A stretch of 26,116 nucleotides of DNA. Source: JAXGTO01 sp040774885 (lineage in GTDB: Bacteria; Actinomycetota; Coriobacteriia; Coriobacteriales; Eggerthellaceae). Positions within the stretch are counted from its first letter, which is position 1. Each line of letters starts with the position of its first letter. A program made the position numbers and the translations under genes. The notes under the pieces are model-generated. The model was not told where the DNA came from. It did not search any database and saw only the letters and a list, made by a program, of their open reading frames with translations. The stretch spans positions 1-26,116 of the forward strand of contig JAXGTO010000029.1 in assembly GCA_040774885.1 (NCBI GenBank), written 5' to 3'. Below are positions 21,805-26,116 of the stretch, in pieces.

Positions 21805-22605
21805 CTAGACGATCTTCTTGCCGAAGACGGCCGCGAGTTCGCGCAGTTCCGCCACCAGCACGGAGAACTGGGCCGGGGTCAGCTGCTGAGGCCCGTCGCT
21901 CTTGGCCACGGGCGGGTTGGGATGCACCTCGATCATCAGCGAATCGCACCCGGCGGCCACGGCGGCCCGTGCCAGGCTGGGAACCAAGTCGCGCACGCCG
22001 GCGGGATGGCTCACGTCGACGCAGATGGGCAGCAGGCTCTGCTTGTGGATGACGGGCACAGCGCTGATGTCGAGCGTGAAGCGCGTGGCGGTCTCGAACG
22101 TGCGCAGGCCGCGTTCGCACAGCACCACGTTGTCATTGCCTTCCATGGTGATGTAGTCGGTCGCGGCAAGCCATTCGCTGATGGTGCCGGCAAAACCGCG
22201 CTTGAACAGCACCATCTTGTGCGATTCGGCGGTAACCTGGCCGATGTTCTTCAGCAGGCTGAAGTTCTGGAAGTTGCGCGCGCCCACTTGCAGGCCGTCC
22301 ACATAGGAATGGACCAGTTCGCAATGGGCGGAATCCATCACTTCGGTGAGGGTCTTCAGGCCGTACTTCTGCCCCGCCTTCTGCATGATCTTCAGGCCTT
22401 CTTCGCCCAGGCCCTGGAAGCTGTGCGGATTGGTGCGCGGCTTGAACGCGCCGCCGCGAATCCAGTGCAGGCCCAGGTTGGAAACGCATTCGGCCACTTC
22501 TTCGAATTGTTCGGTGCTCTCGATGGAACAAGGACCGGCGAAGATGGTTATCTCGTCGGTACGGGCTCCGTAATCGGGCAACTCGGTTGCGATAGCTTCG
22601 CTCAT
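21805..22605 (-). CDS. aroF: 3-deoxy-7-phosphoheptulonate (DAHP) synthase, short type
   Basis: This is a 266-residue first enzyme of the shikimate pathway, joining phosphoenolpyruvate and erythrose 4-phosphate. It is the short KDOPS-like (type I-beta) form: AGPCSIES (23-30), GGAFKPRTNP (51-60), LFKRGF, DVSHPAG with the metal-ligand His, and IEVHPNPP near the end are all present. The N-terminal regulatory domain seen in some relatives is absent. Its start overlaps the chorismate mutase stop by 4 bp (ATGA), with GGAG 11 nt upstream, so translation is probably coupled. Physical association with that mutase, giving feedback control as in the fused Bacillus enzyme, is a reasonable inference. The gene symbol is by family; aroG would be equally used. 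Confidence 0.92.
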   Translation of the reverse strand: MSEAIATELPDYGARTDEITIFAGPCSIESTEQFEEVAECVSNLGLHWIRGGAFKPRTNPHSFQGLGEEGLKIMQKAGQKYGLKTLTEVMDSAHCELVHSYVDGLQVGARNFQNFSLLKNIGQVTAESHKMVLFKRGFAGTISEWLAATDYITMEGNDNVVLCERGLRTFETATRFTLDISAVPVIHKQSLLPICVDVSHPAGVRDLVPSLARAAVAAGCDSLMIEVHPNPPVAKSDGPQQLTPAQFSVLVAELRELAAVFGKKIV

Positions 22606-22883
22606 ACGGACGGAGTCTCCTTCATAACCTTGAGAATGCTGGCGTAGATTTCGCGCAGGTTCTCGTTGTACAGGGGGCCTTGGTTGTAGGAATCGATCTT
22701 CTCGAAGATCTCCTCTTCGCGCTTGGGGTCGTACAGACCCATGTGCGCGCCCGGCTTGAGCCCGCGGATGACCAGGGAATGGCCGGCGCGTTTGTTGAGC
22801 AGCGCCACGAGCTGCTTGTCGATTTCGTCGATCTGCGCACGATGCTGTTCGATGCTCGCGCGCGCTTCGGAGTTTTCCGCCAT
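22602..22883 (-). CDS. aroQ: Chorismate mutase, AroQ type
   Basis: This is a 93-residue all-helical chorismate mutase, which converts chorismate to prephenate for Phe/Tyr synthesis. It shows the AroQ pattern: RAQIDEIDKQLVALLNKRAG (15-34, catalytic Arg15 and Arg32), a basic residue at Lys43, YDPKREEEIF (51-60) and LREIYASILKVMKE (76-89). The ATG at 22883 follows AAAGG by 8 nt; a TTG 15 nt earlier falls inside that binding site and is unlikely. It is the first gene of a two-gene unit with the overlapping DAHP synthase gene. No leader peptide or attenuator for aromatic amino acids is visible upstream. Confidence 0.9.
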   Translation of the reverse strand: MAENSEARASIEQHRAQIDEIDKQLVALLNKRAGHSLVIRGLKPGAHMGLYDPKREEEIFEKIDSYNQGPLYNENLREIYASILKVMKETPSV

Positions 22884-22994
22884 GGTTGTGCCTTTCAAAA
22901 TGGGTGGATCATGGTGTGCGCCCTTGATGATAACGCAAGGCCCCGCATGCGCGGTGCACCTGAAAGCGAACAGCTGTGAAAAAGAAGAACCCGG

Positions 22995-23963
22995 CTAGAG
23001 GATTCCCATGGCCTTGGCGCCGAAGTAGCCGAGCACCACCAGGCCCACGATGATGCGGTATACGCCGAAGGCCGTGAAGTCGTTGCGCTTGATGTAGCCG
23101 ATGAGGAACTTGATGGCCACGATGGAGACCAAAAACGACGTGATGATTCCGACGGCCAGCACCACCCATTCCACGCTGGTGTAGCCCAGGCCGTGCTTGA
23201 GGAACTTGACCAGGCTCCACCCGAACATGATGGGGATGGCCAAGAAGAAGGCGAATTCGGTGGCCACGGTGCGCGAAGTGCCCAGCAGCATGGAACCGAT
23301 GATGGTGGAACCGGAACGCGAGGTGCCCGGGATGATGGCCAGGCTCTGGAAGATGCCGATGGCGAAGGCGCGCGGATACGACAACTCGTCAAACGAGTTC
23401 ACCTTCGAAATGATGCTGGAAGCGTCTTGCTCTTCGCCTTCCGCAGCCATGTCGGCTGTGCGGGCGTGCTTGCCGCGAAAAGCGGTCGCCGAGCGTTTGC
23501 CCAGGTTGGCGCCTGCCTGCGCCTGCGCGATGCGGCGGCGGTTGCGGTGTTCCAGCACGATGAACACGATGCCGTAGACGATGAGCGCCGCGGAAACCAC
23601 GATGTAGGCCACTTGGTCGTTGTTGGTGACGTGTTCTTCCATCCAATTGTCCAGCGCCAGACCGATGAAGGCCGCGGGGATAGAGCCGACAACCACTTTG
23701 GCCCAGATGCCCCACGTGTCGCGCCTCTCGACCTTCGTCTTTTTGCGCGAAAAGGGGTTGAGTTTGTGGAAGTACAGGATGATGACGGCCATGATGGCGC
23801 CCAGCTGGATGACCACCAGGAAGGTGTCGTAGAACGACGCAGACACATCGAGCGGCAAGAACTGGTTGAGCAGCATGAGGTGGCCCGTGGAAGAAATGGG
23901 CAGCCACTCGGTGATGCCTTCGACGATGCCGAAGATGAGGGCCTTGAGCGCTTCGAACAACAT
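22995..23963 (-). CDS. uppP: Undecaprenyl-diphosphatase UppP (BacA family)
   Basis: This 322-residue membrane enzyme recycles the cell-wall lipid carrier by removing one phosphate from undecaprenyl diphosphate; the family confers bacitracin tolerance. Both signature regions are present: EGITEWLPISSTGHLML (15-31, with the Glu residues and ISSTGH) and IPGTSRSGSTIIGSML (211-226). At least seven hydrophobic segments are visible. It is longer than the usual 265-290 residues because of a charged cytoplasmic stretch (about 140-190, Arg/Ala-rich then Glu-rich) between them. AAGGA lies 11 nt before the ATG at 23963. The small membrane protein gene ends 14 bp upstream, so the two are probably co-transcribed. 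Confidence 0.95.
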   Translation of the reverse strand: MLFEALKALIFGIVEGITEWLPISSTGHLMLLNQFLPLDVSASFYDTFLVVIQLGAIMAVIILYFHKLNPFSRKKTKVERRDTWGIWAKVVVGSIPAAFIGLALDNWMEEHVTNNDQVAYIVVSAALIVYGIVFIVLEHRNRRRIAQAQAGANLGKRSATAFRGKHARTADMAAEGEEQDASSIISKVNSFDELSYPRAFAIGIFQSLAIIPGTSRSGSTIIGSMLLGTSRTVATEFAFFLAIPIMFGWSLVKFLKHGLGYTSVEWVVLAVGIITSFLVSIVAIKFLIGYIKRNDFTAFGVYRIIVGLVVLGYFGAKAMGIL

Positions 23964-23977
23964 GGGTCAGACGGTCC

Positions 23978-24217
23978 TTACTGATGGATATCGCGGTCGT
24001 TGAGTTCTTGCAGCAGGGCCACTGCCAGCAAGATGATGGACACGACGATTCCCACCATGACGAACTGCATGTTGGCCACGTCGATGACCAAGGTGGCCAG
24101 CGCTATGACGCAGATGACCAGCGCCACAAGGATGCACAAATGCGAAATGCGGCGATTGAACGACCGCTGCAAACGGCGGCGTTCCTCGTCTTCGATATGA
24201 TCGGTGTTTCGGTCCAT
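23978..24217 (-). CDS. Small two-helix membrane protein of unknown function
   Basis: This is a 79-residue protein I do not recognise. A charged N-terminus (MDRNTDHIEDEERRRLQRSF) is followed by two hydrophobic segments (about 26-46 and 51-71) and a short charged tail. The N-terminus is probably cytoplasmic. No Shine-Dalgarno sequence precedes the ATG, but TACAAT (24226-24231) lies 8 nt upstream on the coding strand, which suggests a leaderless or nearly leaderless mRNA. It ends 14 bp before uppP in the same direction, and a role alongside cell-envelope synthesis is possible. The frame is open further upstream, but that region lies inside guaA on the other strand. Confidence 0.6.
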   Translation of the reverse strand: MDRNTDHIEDEERRRLQRSFNRRISHLCILVALVICVIALATLVIDVANMQFVMVGIVVSIILLAVALLQELNDRDIHQ

Positions 24218-24439
24218 GAAGCAGCATTGTACTTCACGCGGCACGGCGCGGCGCGCTCCGAAGAGAATCGACACCAATTGCCGATAGGAAGCGCACGGCG
24301 GCGCGCCGCATGCGCGATTAATCTGCGAAGCCCGCTGCATGCAGGGCCAACAGAGCGCAGGTTCGGGTAAGATGGCACCATGAAATCCAGGTGCGTGCGC
24401 CATGCACGACGCCCCCTGTGCAGAAAGGACCCAACCGCC

Positions 24440-26032
24440 ATGGCAGAAGACGCCGCCCCCACCCAAAAGGTGATCGTGCTCGACTTCGGCGCGCAGTACG
24501 GGCAGCTTATCGCCCGCCGCGTGCGCGACCTGCATGTGTATTCCGAGATCGTGCCGTGCGATGTGAGCGCCGATGAAGTGCGCGCTTTGGCGCCCGCCGC
24601 CATCATCTTGAGCGGAGGGCCGGCCAGCGTGTACGCCGAAGACGCGCCGAGCATCGACGCCGACGTGCTGGGCCTGGGCATCCCCGTGTTGGGCTTCTGC
24701 TATGGGCAGCAATCCATGGCCGTGGCGTTGGGCGGCACCGTGGGCCACACCGACGTGGGCGAATACGGCCCGGCTACCATCGAGCGCAGCGGCGATTCGC
24801 AGCTGCTGGACGGCACCCCGCAGACGCAGACCGTATGGATGAGCCATCGCGATGCCGTGACGCAGGCCCCCGAGGGCTTCACCGTTACCAGCCGCACCGA
24901 CGTGTGCCCCGTGGCCAGCATGGAATGCGCCGAGCGCAAGCTGTTCGCCACGCAGTTCCACCCCGAGGTGCACCACACCGAGTTCGGCACGCAGATGCTG
25001 GAGAACTTCTTGTTCGGCGTGTGCGGACTTGAGCGCAACTGGAGCATGGACGATATCGTGGACACCAAGGTGGCGGCGCTGCGCCAGCAGATCGGCAGCG
25101 ACCGCGTCATCTTGGGCCTGAGCGGCGGAGTGGATTCCAGCGTGGTGGCCGCCCTACTTTCCCGTGCCGTGGGCAAGCAGCTCACCTGCGTTTTCGTGAA
25201 CCACGGGTTGCACCGCAAGGGCGAGCCCGAAGAAGTGGAAGAAGTGTTCACCAAGCAGTTCGACGTGGACTTCGTGCATGTGCACGCCGAAGAGCGCTAC
25301 GCGAAGCTTTTGGCCGGCGTGACCGACCCCGAACAGAAGCGCAAGATAATCGGCAGCCAGTTCTGGGAAGAGTTCTTCGCCGTGGCGCAGCAGAAGGGCG
25401 GCGTGAAGTACCTGGCGCAGGGCACCATCTACCCCGACATCATCGAAAGCGGCGCCCGCAAGACGGGCGGCAAGGCTTCCACCATCAAGAGCCACCACAA
25501 CCTGATCCCCTTCCCCGAAGGGGTGCACTTCGACCTGGTGGAACCGCTTGACCACTTCTTCAAAGACGAGGTGCGCGCACTGGGCACGGCGCTGGGCCTG
25601 CCCGACTACATCGTGCAGCGCCAACCCTGCCCCGGCCCCGCGTTGGCCATCCGCATCATCGGCGCGGTGGACCCCGAAAAGCTCGAGATCCTGCGCAATG
25701 CCGACGCCATCGTACGCCAGGAATTGGACGCCTACAACGAGCAGCTGTACCAGCAGACCGGCGTGCGCGACAGCGAACATGCCGTGTGGCAGTACTTCGC
25801 CGTGCTGCCCGACATCCGCAGCGTGGGCGTGATGGGCGACGAGCGCACGTACGCGCACCCCATCATCATCCGCGCCGTGGAAAGCCGCGATGCCATGACC
25901 GCCGACTGGGCCAAGCTGCCCTACGAGGTACTGGCCCGCATGAGCAGCCGCATAGTGGCCGAAGTGGAAGGCGCCAACCGCGTGGTCTACGACATCACGA
26001 GCAAGCCCCCGGGGACGATAGAGTGGGAGTGA
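24440..26032 (+). CDS. guaA: GMP synthase (glutamine-hydrolysing)
   Basis: This 530-residue cytoplasmic enzyme converts XMP to GMP using ATP and glutamine. The class I glutamine amidotransferase domain (about 9-195) has LSGGPASVY (58-66), nucleophile Cys87 in GFCYGQQ, and His174/Glu176 in FHPEV. The ATP-pyrophosphatase domain has the P-loop LSGGVDSS (227-234). The C-terminal dimerisation domain contains QPCPGPALAIRIIG and ends KPPGTIEWE, the usual terminus. The ATG at 24440 follows AAAGGA by about 10 nt. An in-frame ATG at 24380 would add 20 Arg/Cys-rich residues foreign to the family. It is divergent from the small membrane protein gene; no purine riboswitch is evident in the 222 bp between them. 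Confidence 0.97.
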   Translation: MAEDAAPTQKVIVLDFGAQYGQLIARRVRDLHVYSEIVPCDVSADEVRALAPAAIILSGGPASVYAEDAPSIDADVLGLGIPVLGFCYGQQSMAVALGGTVGHTDVGEYGPATIERSGDSQLLDGTPQTQTVWMSHRDAVTQAPEGFTVTSRTDVCPVASMECAERKLFATQFHPEVHHTEFGTQMLENFLFGVCGLERNWSMDDIVDTKVAALRQQIGSDRVILGLSGGVDSSVVAALLSRAVGKQLTCVFVNHGLHRKGEPEEVEEVFTKQFDVDFVHVHAEERYAKLLAGVTDPEQKRKIIGSQFWEEFFAVAQQKGGVKYLAQGTIYPDIIESGARKTGGKASTIKSHHNLIPFPEGVHFDLVEPLDHFFKDEVRALGTALGLPDYIVQRQPCPGPALAIRIIGAVDPEKLEILRNADAIVRQELDAYNEQLYQQTGVRDSEHAVWQYFAVLPDIRSVGVMGDERTYAHPIIIRAVESRDAMTADWAKLPYEVLARMSSRIVAEVEGANRVVYDITSKPPGTIEWE

Positions 26033-26049
26033 CCTGGGCTTTTGTTCCA

Positions 26050-26094
26050 TCTAGTTGCAAGCCTCCCGTCTAGTGGCGGTGGTTAGCATCTAGT
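26050..26094. repeat. Three TCTAGT motifs at 19-20 bp spacing
   Basis: TCTAGT occurs at 26050-26055, 26069-26074 and 26089-26094, the last two followed by GG(C/T)GG. The array lies just past guaA and may continue beyond the window. Its nature is unknown. Confidence 0.4.
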
Positions 26095-26116
26095 GGTGGG
26101 AATAGGACAAAGCCGC

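Noticed and set aside
17788..22647. A continuous 1619-codon open frame on the plus strand
   Set aside because: It lies opposite ppaC, pcrA and aroF, whose families are certain. Long antisense frames are expected in GC-rich DNA; its translation is His/Gly/Arg-rich low-quality sequence without domains.
24218..24439. Purine riboswitch or promoter elements ahead of guaA
   Set aside because: Only short palindromes (CGCATGCG, CTGCATGCAG) and a weak TAAGAT were found. No riboswitch core, terminator/antiterminator pair or consensus -35 could be recognised.

Overview
The window is a 26.1 kb piece of a GC-rich bacterial chromosome. It most resembles a gut anaerobe of the Coriobacteriia (Eggerthellaceae-like). 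The grounds are high-GC codon use, an oxygen-sensitive class III ribonucleotide reductase, a permuted PstS of the kind seen in clostridia and coriobacteria, and a probable actinobacterial-type C-rich small RNA. This assignment is an inference from protein resemblance; I could not search a database.

Layout. Positions 1-2340, minus strand: DUF948 protein, AI-2E family transporter, then alaS running off the left edge. 2401-3708, minus: rarA. 3808-4008, plus: a structured RNA with a strong terminator, most likely 6S RNA, divergent from rarA. 4034-4207: first copy of a composite dispersed repeat. 4234-10174, minus: a complete phosphate module, pstS-pstC-pstA-pstB with overlapping genes, then phoB-phoR, with an 11-bp-period Pho box in front of pstS and no phoU. 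10421-12730, minus: a three-gene operon of unclear role (degenerate homocysteine methyltransferase-like protein, 89-residue unknown protein, DUF2804 protein).

Positions 12731-14661 hold about 1.9 kb without a protein gene. This stretch contains an 8-bp microsatellite, a candidate 6C-like small RNA with its own terminator, two tandem repeats, a 140-bp element with perfect 29-bp inverted ends, a 39-bp minisatellite, and finally paired NrdR-like boxes plus a promoter for nrdD. 14662-17469, plus: nrdD and nrdG. nrdD carries an in-frame TAG (16678-16680) where the family has a Tyr codon. The 64 codons behind it, which encode the zinc site and the glycyl-radical motif, are intact. A second composite repeat follows at 17502-17676.

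Positions 17818-23963, minus: CBS-type manganese pyrophosphatase, PcrA/UvrD helicase, DAHP synthase overlapped by chorismate mutase, and UppP with a small membrane protein upstream. 24440-26032, plus: guaA.

Most protein genes are ordinary housekeeping genes. The points most worth attention are the interrupted nrdD, the two structured RNAs, the composite repeat pair with matching internal spacing, the inverted-repeat element, and the permuted PstS behind a four-repeat Pho box.
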